DNA from: Pseudomonas sp. C1C7
GTDB taxonomy: Bacteria; Pseudomonadota; Gammaproteobacteria; Pseudomonadales; Pseudomonadaceae
Reading direction: 5' to 3'
Length of the DNA: 64,000 nucleotides
Assembly (NCBI RefSeq): GCF_013359595.1
Contig: NZ_JABFMP010000018.1
Location: forward strand, 1 to 64,000
Each line of letters opens with the position of its first letter. Position 1 is the stretch's first letter. This document shows positions 35,223 to 43,085 of this stretch, one piece after another. A program made the position numbers and the translations under genes. A model generated the notes under the pieces. The model saw only the letters and a list, made by a program, of their open reading frames with translations. It was not told the origin of the DNA and ran no database searches.

Positions 35223-36206
35223 TTACTGGGCATCTTGCGCCGGAGCTTTCTCGCCATGGGACAGGCTGTAGACGTAAGCGGCCAGCAGGTGAACCTTGTC
35301 GTTGCCCTGCATTTGCTCTTGCGCAGGCATCTGGCCCTGACGGCCGTAACGGATGGTCTGCTGCAGTTGAGCGAAACTCGAACCGTAGATGAACGCTGCC
35401 GGGTGAGTCAGGTTTGGCGCGCCCATGGCCGGGGTGCCTTTGCCTTCCGGACCGTGGCAAGCCACGCAGTTGGCGGCGAACAGCTTCTGGCCGTTGGCCG
35501 GGTCGGCCTTGGTGCCTTCCGGCAGTTTGCGACCATCGAGGTTGGTCACGACGAACGCGGCAACGTCCGCCACGCCTTGCTCGCCGATCACGTCAGCCCA
35601 CGCCGGCATGACCGCGTGGCGACCGCCCATGATGGTGGTCTTGATGGTTTCCGGCTCGCCGCCCCAGCGCCAGTCGGCGTCGGTCAGGTTAGGGAAGCCA
35701 TAAGCGCCCTTGGCGTCGGAACCGTGGCAGACCGAGCAGTTGGAGGCGAACAGGCGGCCACCCATCTTCAGGGCTTGCGGGTCCTTGGCGACTTCTTCGA
35801 TCGGCATGGCGGCGAACTTGGCGAAGATCGGACCGAACTTGGCGTCCGAACGAGCCATTTCCTTTTCCCACTCGTGAACGCCGGTCCAGCCGGTCTGGCC
35901 GTTGGCGAACGCGGTCTGCTTCTCGTTATCCAGGTAGTTGTAACCTGGCAGCAGGCCTTTCCAGTTGCCCAGGCCCGGGTACAGCACCAGGTAGCCCAGG
36001 GCGAAAACGATGGTGCCCACGAACAGCATGAACCACCATTTCGGTAGCGGGTTGTCGTACTCCTCGATCCCGTCGAAAGAGTGCCCAACCGTCTCTTCGG
36101 TGGCCTCGCTGCGCTGGCCCTTGCGGGTCGACAACAGCAGCCAGGTCAGGGAAAAGATCGTACCGAGACTGAGGACTGTGACGTACAGACTCCAGAATGT
36201 AGTCAT
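35223..36206 (-). CDS. ccoP: cbb3-type cytochrome c oxidase subunit CcoP1
   Basis: CcoP is a membrane-anchored diheme cytochrome c that passes electrons into cbb3 oxidase. The 327-residue protein has two N-terminal membrane segments (about 6-26 and 57-76) and heme sites C157-x2-C160-H161 and C247-x2-C250-H251. It carries about ten residues more than CcoP2 around NYLDNEKQTAFANGQTGW. It overlaps ccoQ1 by 4 bp. It is the last gene of the cco1 operon, nearest to ccoG. Confidence 0.95.
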   Translation of the reverse strand: MTTFWSLYVTVLSLGTIFSLTWLLLSTRKGQRSEATEETVGHSFDGIEEYDNPLPKWWFMLFVGTIVFALGYLVLYPGLGNWKGLLPGYNYLDNEKQTAFANGQTGWTGVHEWEKEMARSDAKFGPIFAKFAAMPIEEVAKDPQALKMGGRLFASNCSVCHGSDAKGAYGFPNLTDADWRWGGEPETIKTTIMGGRHAVMPAWADVIGEQGVADVAAFVVTNLDGRKLPEGTKADPANGQKLFAANCVACHGPEGKGTPAMGAPNLTHPAAFIYGSSFAQLQQTIRYGRQGQMPAQEQMQGNDKVHLLAAYVYSLSHGEKAPAQDAQ

Positions 36207-36388
36207 TCTTTGTTACTCCTAGAAGCTTGCTCGACGTGCTTGATGGCTTCGGGATCATCCGCGAAAGGCAGCAAGGTCGCGTCTTCAAACTCCGACTTGC
36301 GCTTGGGGCTGAACACCCACAGGGCCAGACCTACGAAGGCCACCATCACGACGACGGTGCCCAGGCCACGAATCATCCCGATATCCAT
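36203..36388 (-). CDS. ccoQ: cbb3 oxidase subunit CcoQ1
   Basis: CcoQ is a small single-span protein that stabilises cbb3 oxidase. The 61-residue protein has one membrane helix (MIRGLGTVVVMVAFVGLALW) followed by VFSPKRKSEFEDATLLPFAD, as in the family. It is tightly packed between ccoO1 (5 bp) and ccoP1 (4-bp overlap). Confidence 0.93.
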   Translation of the reverse strand: MDIGMIRGLGTVVVMVAFVGLALWVFSPKRKSEFEDATLLPFADDPEAIKHVEQASRSNKE

Positions 36389-36393
36389 TTAGA

Positions 36394-37002
36394 TCACCGT
36401 TTGCTTTTGATGATGGTGCCCAGGCCTTGCAGATAGGCCACCAGCGCGTCCATTTCGGTTTTGCCCTTCACGGCATCCTTGGCACCGGCGATGTCTTCGT
36501 CGGTGTAAGGAACGCCGAGCGCGCGCAAGACTTCCATTTTCTTGGCGGTGTCTTTGCCGTCGAGCTTGTTTTCCACGAGGAACGGGTAGGCCGGCATCTT
36601 CGACTCGGGCACGACGTTGCGCGGGTTGTACAGGTGCGCACGCTGCCAGTCATCGGAGTAACGACCGCCGACACGGGCCAGGTCCGGACCGGTACGCTTG
36701 GAACCCCACAGGAACGGGTGATCCCAGACGCTTTCACCGGCGACCGAATAGTGGCCGTAGCGTTCGGTTTCGGCACGGAACGGACGGATCATCTGCGAGT
36801 GGCAGCTGACACAACCGTTGGCGATGTAGATGTCGCGGCCTTCCAGTTCAAGGGCGGAGCGAGGCTTCATGCCTTCGACCGGCTTGTTGGTCACGTCCTG
36901 GAAAAACAGCGGAACGATCTGGGTCAGGCCGCCGACGCTGACGGCGATGACCATGAAGAAGGCCAGCAGGCCAATGTTCTTCTCGACTGCTTCATGCTTC
37001 AT
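36394..37002 (-). CDS. ccoO: cbb3 oxidase subunit CcoO1 (monoheme cytochrome c)
   Basis: This 202-residue subunit has one N-terminal membrane anchor (about 8-34) and one heme site C64-x2-C67-H68 (GCVSCHSQM). Its stretch coding for EWDHPFLWGSKRTGPD-like residues is nearly identical in DNA to ccoO2. The start overlaps the ccoN1 stop by 1 bp. It accepts electrons from CcoP and passes them to the CcoN heme b. Confidence 0.95.
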   Translation of the reverse strand: MKHEAVEKNIGLLAFFMVIAVSVGGLTQIVPLFFQDVTNKPVEGMKPRSALELEGRDIYIANGCVSCHSQMIRPFRAETERYGHYSVAGESVWDHPFLWGSKRTGPDLARVGGRYSDDWQRAHLYNPRNVVPESKMPAYPFLVENKLDGKDTAKKMEVLRALGVPYTDEDIAGAKDAVKGKTEMDALVAYLQGLGTIIKSKR

Positions 37003-38444
37003 CAGTGAGCTCCAACTACAGCGATCTGTTCGGCGGCTTCAGCTTCTGCCGGGTTCGAGGCACGGACGGTGCGCCATACGTTGTAGGCCATGAGCAGCAT
37101 GCCGGTGGCGAAGAATGCGCCGCCCAGTGCGCGGACGATGAAGCCCGGGTGGCTGGCCTGCAGTGCTTCGACGAACGAGTAGGTGAGGGTGCCGTCATCG
37201 TTGATTGCACGCCACATCAGGCCCTGGGTGATGCCGTTTACCCACATCGAAGCGATGTACAGAACGGTACCGATGGTCGCGAGCCAGAAGTGGGCGTTGA
37301 TCAGGCCGACGCTGTGCATCTGCGCACGACCGAACAGTTTCGGAATCATGTGGTAGACCGCGCCGATGGAGATCATCGCCACCCAGCCCAAGGCACCGGC
37401 GTGTACGTGGCCGATGGTCCAGTCGGTGTAGTGCGACAGCGAGTTCACGGTCTTGATCGCCATCATCGGACCTTCGAAGGTCGACATGCCGTAGAAGGCC
37501 AGGGAAACCACCAGGAAGCGCAGGATCGGGTCGGTGCGCAGCTTATGCCAGGCGCCCGACAGGGTCATCATGCCGTTGATCATGCCGCCCCAGCTCGGCG
37601 CCAGCAGGATGATCGACATCGCCATGCCCAGCGATTGTGCCCAATCCGGCAGAGCGGTGTAGTGCAGGTGGTGAGGACCGGCCCAGATGTAGAGGGTGAT
37701 CAGTGCCCAGAAATGCACGATCGACAGGCGATAGGAGTAGATCGGACGCTCGGCCTGTTTCGGCACGAAGTAGTACATCATCCCCAGAAAGCCCGTGGTC
37801 AGGAAGAAGCCCACGGCGTTGTGGCCGTACCACCACTGGATCATCGCATCCGTCGCGCCCGAGTAGGCGGAGTAGGACTTGAACAGGCTGACCGGCAGCG
37901 ACATGTGGTTGACGATGTGCAGCATCGCGGTCACGACGATGAACGCGCCGTAGAACCAGTTGCCGACATAGATGTGCTTGGTCTTGCGCTTGGTGATGGT
38001 GCCGAAGAACACCAGACCGTAGGTGACCCAGACGATGGCCAGCAGAATAGCCAGGGGCCATTCCAGCTCAGCGTATTCCTTGGTGGTGGTGTAACCCAGC
38101 GGCAAGGTAACGATGGCGCCGACGATCACCGCTTGCCAACCCCAGAAGGTGAAGGCCGCGAGGCTGTCGGAAATCAGTCGCGTTTGGCAGGTTCGCTGCA
38201 CGACGTAATAGGAAGTGGCAAACAGTGCACAACCACCGAAGGCGAAAATCACCAGGTTTGTGTGCAACGGGCGCAGGCGTCCAAAGCTCGTCCAGGGCAG
38301 ACCGAAGTTCAATTCCGGCCAGACCAGTTGAGAGGCGATGAAGACACCGAGCCCCATGCCAAGGATCCCCCAGACCACCGTCATGATGGCGAACTGGCGG
38401 ACTACCTTATAGTTATAAGCAGTCGGACTGATTGCTGTGCTCAT
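37002..38444 (-). CDS. ccoN: cbb3 oxidase catalytic subunit CcoN1
   Basis: This 480-residue heme-copper oxidase subunit I has about 12 membrane helices, the low-spin and binuclear heme ligands, and CuB histidines (for example in WWYGHNAVGFFLT and AGPHHLHYTALPDW). It reduces O2 to water with high affinity. In other pseudomonads, the operon nearest ccoG is cco1, mostly expressed in air. The first gene of ccoN1O1Q1P1. Confidence 0.95.
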   Translation of the reverse strand: MSTAISPTAYNYKVVRQFAIMTVVWGILGMGLGVFIASQLVWPELNFGLPWTSFGRLRPLHTNLVIFAFGGCALFATSYYVVQRTCQTRLISDSLAAFTFWGWQAVIVGAIVTLPLGYTTTKEYAELEWPLAILLAIVWVTYGLVFFGTITKRKTKHIYVGNWFYGAFIVVTAMLHIVNHMSLPVSLFKSYSAYSGATDAMIQWWYGHNAVGFFLTTGFLGMMYYFVPKQAERPIYSYRLSIVHFWALITLYIWAGPHHLHYTALPDWAQSLGMAMSIILLAPSWGGMINGMMTLSGAWHKLRTDPILRFLVVSLAFYGMSTFEGPMMAIKTVNSLSHYTDWTIGHVHAGALGWVAMISIGAVYHMIPKLFGRAQMHSVGLINAHFWLATIGTVLYIASMWVNGITQGLMWRAINDDGTLTYSFVEALQASHPGFIVRALGGAFFATGMLLMAYNVWRTVRASNPAEAEAAEQIAVVGAH

Positions 38445-38925
38445 TCTAAGGTTCCACGGTTTGGGTGTTTTATTAGGATTAAAAATCGGCGCAAGTATGT
38501 AGAAAGCAGGGGGTCATTGCAACGCGCCATGACCTGGGTCAATGCTTTCAAAAGCTGATTCTGCGGCCTTTCCATGCGCCGCGTAAGGACAAATTTGCCC
38601 ACGGGCAAACTGCCACTCAAGACTGGAAAGGCGAGGGGGTCAGGTCGGATGTTACGAGGTGTGTTCAATTGCAACCATCTGGTGACCGAAGGCAATTGTC
38701 GCGACAGCCGGTATCTACCAGCCTTTGCGGCCTGTCATCGGGCAGATTCGTCGAACACATCGTTCAGGGTCGACCTGGAACCGGCATCGGCCAGTCCGCT
38801 TCGGTCAAAGCGTAGACCCGAATCCGGGGAACCGAAAGGCGGTCTATTGAAGGGTGCGACAATGAGTCGCAAAGAAGGAGGGAACTGCCGCATTCGGGAG
38901 AATGCGGCAGTAGAGCGGTCAGCGA
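38445..38925. promoter_or_regulatory. Promoter region of cco1
   Basis: This 481-bp gap between ccoN1 and ccoP2 holds several signals. An imperfect Anr-like box at 38529-38542 reads TTGAC-CCAG-GTCAT on the minus strand, and a -10-like TACATA at 38496-38501 on that strand gives a spacing near 42-46. A perfect 7-bp palindrome TTTGCCC-AC-GGGCAAA lies at 38594-38609. CAATTGC/GCAATTG form a wider inverted repeat at 38666-38698. No gene is supported here; the plus-strand frame from 38574 runs into ccoP2 antisense. Confidence 0.5.
38885..38910 (-). terminator. Hairpin after ccoP2
   Basis: The perfect stem CTGCCGCATTC/GAATGCGGCAG has a 4-bp loop and lies 15 bp after the ccoP2 stop. There is no clear T run on the minus strand, so it may be a weak terminator or a mRNA-protecting hairpin. 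Confidence 0.55.
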
Positions 38926-39879
38926 TTACTGTTTTTTGCCTTCGGCCTGCAGGCGCTCGGTATTCAATCCGTGGGACAGGCTGTACACATACGCGGCCAG
39001 CAATTGCACTTTGTCGTTGCCGAGCAGTTCGCTCTGGGCCGGCATGTGGCCCTGGCGACCATGGCGGATGGTCTGCTGCAGCTGTGCCAGGCTCGAACCG
39101 TAAATAAAACCGGCTGGATGCGTCAGGTTCGGCGCGCCCATGGCTTCGGTGCCCTGGCCGGTGGCGCCGTGGCAGGCGGTGCAGGTGGTGCTGAACACCT
39201 GTTGGCCGGCTTGCAGGTCGGCGGTGTCGTCGGCCGGCAGCGGCAGGCCCGCCAGTTCGTGGCGCACGTAAGCGGCGACGTTTTTCACGCCAGCCTCGCC
39301 TAGGATTTCACCCCAGGCCGGCATCGCCGCCATGCGACCGCCCATGATGGTGGTCCTGATGGTCTGCGCGTCGCCGCCCCAGCGCCAGTCGTTGTCGGTC
39401 AGGTTGGGGAAGCCGAAAGCACCCTTGGCGTCCGAGCCGTGGCACACCGAGCAGTTGGAGGCGAACAGGCGTGCGCCCATCTTCAGTGCCTGCGGATCCT
39501 GCGCGACATCTTCCAATGGCATCGCGGCGAATTTGGCGAAGATCGGTCCGAACTTGGCGTCGGCCTTGTCCATCTCCTTTTCCCACTCGTGCGCGCCGGT
39601 CCAGCCGTTCTCGTAGCCGGGCAGGATGCCTTTCCAGTTGCCCAGGCCCGGATAGAGGATCAGGTAGCCGACGGCAAACACCAGGGTGCCGGCGAACAGC
39701 ATGAACCACCACTGCGGCAGCGGGTTGTCGTATTCCTCGATGCCGTCGAAGCTGTGGCCCATGGTCTGGTCGACGCTGCCCTTGGTCTCGCCCCGGCGGG
39801 TGCCGATCAGCAGCCAGGTCAGGCCGATCAGGCTGCCGATGGTCAGTACGCAGATCCACGTACTCCAGAAGGTGGTCAT
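38926..39879 (-). CDS. ccoP: cbb3-type cytochrome c oxidase subunit CcoP2
   Basis: This 317-residue diheme cytochrome c subunit has two N-terminal membrane segments and two CxxCH heme sites (CSVCH and CTACH). It lacks about ten residues of CcoP1 after the conserved NWKG-LPGY. The ATG at 39879 overlaps the ccoQ2 stop by 4 bp. It belongs to the cco2 operon, with an Anr box upstream of ccoN2, so it should be more abundant at low oxygen. Confidence 0.95.
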   Translation of the reverse strand: MTTFWSTWICVLTIGSLIGLTWLLIGTRRGETKGSVDQTMGHSFDGIEEYDNPLPQWWFMLFAGTLVFAVGYLILYPGLGNWKGILPGYENGWTGAHEWEKEMDKADAKFGPIFAKFAAMPLEDVAQDPQALKMGARLFASNCSVCHGSDAKGAFGFPNLTDNDWRWGGDAQTIRTTIMGGRMAAMPAWGEILGEAGVKNVAAYVRHELAGLPLPADDTADLQAGQQVFSTTCTACHGATGQGTEAMGAPNLTHPAGFIYGSSLAQLQQTIRHGRQGHMPAQSELLGNDKVQLLAAYVYSLSHGLNTERLQAEGKKQ

Positions 39880-40073
39880 GGCCGGGTACTCCTTGTTGCG
39901 GATGCTTGGGTCGTGTCGGGTTGCGGTTCGTCGGCGAACGGCAGCAGGCGCGCTTCGGCGAACTCCGGACTGCGCTTGGCGTTGAACACCCACAGGGTCA
40001 GGCCGACGAAGGCCACGAACACCACCACGGTGCCCAGGCCACGGATCATTCCAGTGCTCATTTCAATGACCAT
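39876..40073 (-). CDS. ccoQ: cbb3 oxidase subunit CcoQ2
   Basis: This is a 65-residue single-span subunit with helix IRGLGTVVVFVAFVGLTLW and the family tail RSPEFAEARLLPFAD. The ATG at 40073 has GAGGTGA five bases before it. A second ATG four codons later lacks a ribosome site. It is 3 bp after ccoO2. Confidence 0.93.
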   Translation of the reverse strand: MVIEMSTGMIRGLGTVVVFVAFVGLTLWVFNAKRSPEFAEARLLPFADEPQPDTTQASATRSTRP

Positions 40074-40076
40074 GAA

Positions 40077-40685
40077 TCACCTCTTGCTCTTGATGGCAGT
40101 GCCGAGCACTTGCAGATAGGCGACCAGTGCGTCCATTTCGGTCTTGCCCTTGAGCGACTCGGTTGCGCCCGCAATGTCCTCGTTGGTGTAAGGCACGCCC
40201 AGGGTGCGCATGGCGCGCAGCTTGGTTTCGGTGTGGCTGCTGTCCAGCGCGTTGGCTACCAGCCATGGGTAGGCCGGCATCTTCGATTCCGGCACCACGT
40301 TGCGCGGGTTGTACAAATGCGCGCGGTGCCAGTCATCCGAGTAGCGCGCGCCGACCCGGGCCAGATCGGGACCGGTACGTTTCGAGCCCCACAGGAACGG
40401 GTGATCCCAGACGCTTTCACCGGCGACCGAGTAGTGGCCGTAGCGTTCGGTTTCGGCGCGGAACGGGCGGATCATCTGCGAGTGGCAGCCCACGCAGCCT
40501 TCGCGGATATAGATGTCGCGGCCTTCCAGTTGCAGCGCGGTGTAGGGCTTCATGCCGTCCACCGGCTTGTTGGTCACGTCCTGGAAGAACAGCGGGACGA
40601 TCTGGGTCAGGCCGCCGATGCTCACGGCGAACACCATCAGCAGCATCAGCAGGCCGACGTTCTTTTCAATCGTTTCGTGTTTCAT
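40077..40685 (-). CDS. ccoO: cbb3 oxidase subunit CcoO2 (monoheme cytochrome c)
   Basis: This 202-residue subunit has an N-terminal membrane anchor and one heme site in GCVGCHSQM (C64-x2-C67-H68). It shares long stretches with CcoO1 at the DNA level, including the bases at 40387-40488. It lies 10 bp after ccoN2. Confidence 0.95.
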   Translation of the reverse strand: MKHETIEKNVGLLMLLMVFAVSIGGLTQIVPLFFQDVTNKPVDGMKPYTALQLEGRDIYIREGCVGCHSQMIRPFRAETERYGHYSVAGESVWDHPFLWGSKRTGPDLARVGARYSDDWHRAHLYNPRNVVPESKMPAYPWLVANALDSSHTETKLRAMRTLGVPYTNEDIAGATESLKGKTEMDALVAYLQVLGTAIKSKR

Positions 40686-40695
40686 CGCGAGCTCC

Positions 40696-42120
40696 TCAAG
40701 CCATCTGCGCGGCAGCGGCGACTTCGGCAGGCTGCGAGGCCCGCACGGTGCGCCAGGTGTTGTAAGCCATCAGCAACATGCCGCTGAGGAACACCGCTCC
40801 GCCGATCAGTCGCACGATGAAGCCCGGGTGGCTGGCCACCAGGGTTTCGACGAAGGAGTAGGTCAGCGTGCCGTCCTCGTTCACCGCACGCCACATCAGG
40901 CCCTGGGCGATGCCGTTGACCCACATCGAGGCGATGTACAGCACGGTGCCGATGGTGGCGAGCCAGAAGTGCGCGTTGATCAGGCCGATGCTGTGCATCT
41001 GAGGGCGACCGAAGACTTTCGGGATCATGTGGTACAGCGCGCCGATGGAAATCATCGCCACCCAACCCAGGGCGCCGGCGTGTACGTGGCCGATGGTCCA
41101 GTCGGTGTAGTGGGAGAGGGCGTTCACGGTCTTGATCGCCATCATCGGGCCTTCGAAGGTCGACATGCCGTAGAACGCGAGCGACACCACGAGGAAGCGC
41201 AGGACCGGGTCGCTGCGCAACTTATGCCAGGCACCGGAGAGGGTCATCATGCCGTTGATCATGCCGCCCCAGCTTGGCGCCAGCAGGATCAGTGACATCA
41301 CCATGCCCAGCGACTGCGCCCAGTCCGGCAGCGCGGTGTAGTGCAGGTGGTGGGGGCCGGCCCAGATGTACAGGGTGATCAACGCCCAGAAGTGCACGAT
41401 CGACAGGCGATAGGAATACACCGGACGCTCGGCCTGCTTGGGCACGAAGTAATACATCATCCCCAGAAAGCCCGCAGTGAGGAAAAAACCCACGGCGTTG
41501 TGGCCGTACCACCACTGCACCATGGCATCTGTAGCGCCGGCGTAGATCGAGTAGGACTTGGTGAAGCTCACCGGCAACTCAAGGTTGTTGACGATGTGCA
41601 GGATGGCGACGGTGATGATGAACCCGCCGAAAAACCAGTTGCCGACATAGATGTGCTTGGTCTTGCGCTGCATCACCGTGCCGAAGAACACGATCGCGTA
41701 GGCGACCCAGACGATGGTGATCAGGATGTCGATCGGCCATTCCAGCTCGGCGTATTCCTTGGAACTGGTGTAGCCCAGCGGCAGGCTGATGGCCGCCAGC
41801 AGGATCACCAGTTGCCAGCCCCAGAAGCAGAACGCGGCAATTTTCGGCGCGAACAGTTGTGTCTGGCAGGTGCGCTGCACCGAGTAGAACGAGCTGGCGA
41901 ACAGCGCGCAGCCGCCGAAGGCGAAGATAACCGCGTTGGTATGCAGCGGGCGCAAGCGACCGAAGCTGGTCCACGGCAAGTTGAAGTTGAGTTCGGGCCA
42001 GACCAACTGGGCAGCGAGAAAAACCCCGAGCCCCATGCCGACGATGCCCCACACCACCGTCATAATGGCGAATTGGCGGACCACCTTATAGTTGTAGGCG
42101 GTACTGATAGAAGTGTTCAT
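40696..42120 (-). CDS. ccoN: cbb3 oxidase catalytic subunit CcoN2
   Basis: This 474-residue heme-copper oxidase subunit I keeps all CuB and heme His motifs of CcoN1, with small differences such as NTSISTAYNYK at the N terminus. The start is the ATG at 42120. The longer frame reads through the divergent hydrolase gene. The upstream Anr box and order imply the low-oxygen-induced cco2 operon. Confidence 0.95.
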   Translation of the reverse strand: MNTSISTAYNYKVVRQFAIMTVVWGIVGMGLGVFLAAQLVWPELNFNLPWTSFGRLRPLHTNAVIFAFGGCALFASSFYSVQRTCQTQLFAPKIAAFCFWGWQLVILLAAISLPLGYTSSKEYAELEWPIDILITIVWVAYAIVFFGTVMQRKTKHIYVGNWFFGGFIITVAILHIVNNLELPVSFTKSYSIYAGATDAMVQWWYGHNAVGFFLTAGFLGMMYYFVPKQAERPVYSYRLSIVHFWALITLYIWAGPHHLHYTALPDWAQSLGMVMSLILLAPSWGGMINGMMTLSGAWHKLRSDPVLRFLVVSLAFYGMSTFEGPMMAIKTVNALSHYTDWTIGHVHAGALGWVAMISIGALYHMIPKVFGRPQMHSIGLINAHFWLATIGTVLYIASMWVNGIAQGLMWRAVNEDGTLTYSFVETLVASHPGFIVRLIGGAVFLSGMLLMAYNTWRTVRASQPAEVAAAAQMA

Positions 42121-42204
42121 GGTTCCCCATCCACGGTTCAGCCCAAGCGCGCCAGCGGCGCATCCTTCGGCTGGAGTTATAGGCAGACTAAATGCGAGGC
42201 AAGC

Positions 42205-42882
42205 ATGGACAAACGGCACAAGGCCGGTATTGACGGGGATCAATGGGCGCAGTGCGTGCGCGATCACGGATGGCTGTGGAATGCCGCCGCGACAACGGCT
42301 TCGGCCACATTGATCCTTGCCCATGGTGCCGGCGCGCCCATGGACAGCGACTGGATGAACGACATGGCCACACGCCTCGCGGCGCTTGGGGTCAACGTGC
42401 TGCGCTTCGAGTTTCCCTACATGGCGCAGCGGCGTGTCGATGGCGGCAAACGTCCGCCGAATCCGGCGCCGAAACTGCTCGAATGCTGGCGCGAGGTGTA
42501 TCCCCAGGTGCGACGCCATGTCACCGGGACGCTGGCCATCGGCGGCAAATCCATGGGCGGGCGGATGGCCAGTCTGCTGGCCGATGAGCTGGGTGTGGAT
42601 GCGCTGGTGTGCCTGGGGTATCCGTTCTATGCCGTGGGCAAGCCGGAGAAGCCGAGGGTCGAGCATCTGGCCGGGTTGAAGACGCGCACGTTGATCGTGC
42701 AGGGTGAGCGCGATGCCTTGGGCAATCGCGAGGCGGTGGCGGGGTATGAACTGTCACCGGCGATCGAGGTGTTTTGGCTGGTAGCGGGGGATCATGATTT
42801 GAAGCCGTTGAAGGCTTCGGGGTTCAGTCATGAGCAGCATTTGGCTGCGGCGGCGGAGCGGGTGGCTGCGTTTCTGCGGTGA
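42205..42882 (+). CDS. Alpha/beta-hydrolase fold protein (KANL3/Tex30-like)
   Basis: This 225-residue cytosolic hydrolase has the nucleophile Ser in GGKSMGGRMAS, an Asp in QGERDALG, a His in VAGDHDL and the oxyanion-type loop LAHGAGAPMDSDWM. The ATG at 42205 follows GAGG by six bases. Codons 9-13 contain the Anr box that serves the divergent ccoN2. It converges with aer. The substrate is unknown. Confidence 0.85.
   Translation: MDKRHKAGIDGDQWAQCVRDHGWLWNAAATTASATLILAHGAGAPMDSDWMNDMATRLAALGVNVLRFEFPYMAQRRVDGGKRPPNPAPKLLECWREVYPQVRRHVTGTLAIGGKSMGGRMASLLADELGVDALVCLGYPFYAVGKPEKPRVEHLAGLKTRTLIVQGERDALGNREAVAGYELSPAIEVFWLVAGDHDLKPLKASGFSHEQHLAAAAERVAAFLR
42230..42243 (-). promoter_or_regulatory. 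Anr box serving ccoN2, inside the hydrolase gene
   Basis: TTGAC-GGGG-ATCAA is a full Anr/Fnr match and lies about 110 bp before the ccoN2 ATG on the divergent strand. It falls within the early codons of the hydrolase. A CATGCT at 42202-42207 (minus strand) is a weak -10 at the class II distance. Confidence 0.75.
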
Positions 42883-42901
42883 GGTTTGCGTTGTCAGGGC
42901 G

Positions 42902-43003
42902 GGCCTCTTCGCGGGCAAGCCCGCTCCCACGATGTTTTGTGTCGATCACAGAATCACCTGCATCCCGATCCACTGTGGGAGCGGGCTTGCCCGCGAAGAG
43001 GCC
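42902..43003. repeat. REP inverted pair (CTTCGCGGGCAAGCCCGCTC type)
   Basis: The arms at 42902-42930 and 42975-43003 are perfect 29-bp reverse complements with a 44-bp loop, in the gap between the convergent hydrolase and aer genes. Confidence 0.88.
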
Positions 43004-43033
43004 GGTGCTGGCAACACATCTTTGAGCCCAATA

Positions 43034-43070
43034 ATAAAAAACCCGGAAGCTTTCGCTGTCCGGGTTTTGT
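43034..43070. terminator. Bidirectional terminator between hydrolase and aer
   Basis: The stem AAAACCCGGA/TCCGGGTTTT has an A-rich left side and a T-rich right side. It can stop both the hydrolase (plus) and aer (minus) transcripts. Confidence 0.85.
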
Positions 43071-43085
43071 TCGAGCCACCAACAA

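Noticed and set aside
38574..39107. Plus-strand frame of 177 codons in the cco1-cco2 gap
   Set aside because: It overlaps ccoP2 in antisense, has no ribosome site and odd composition.
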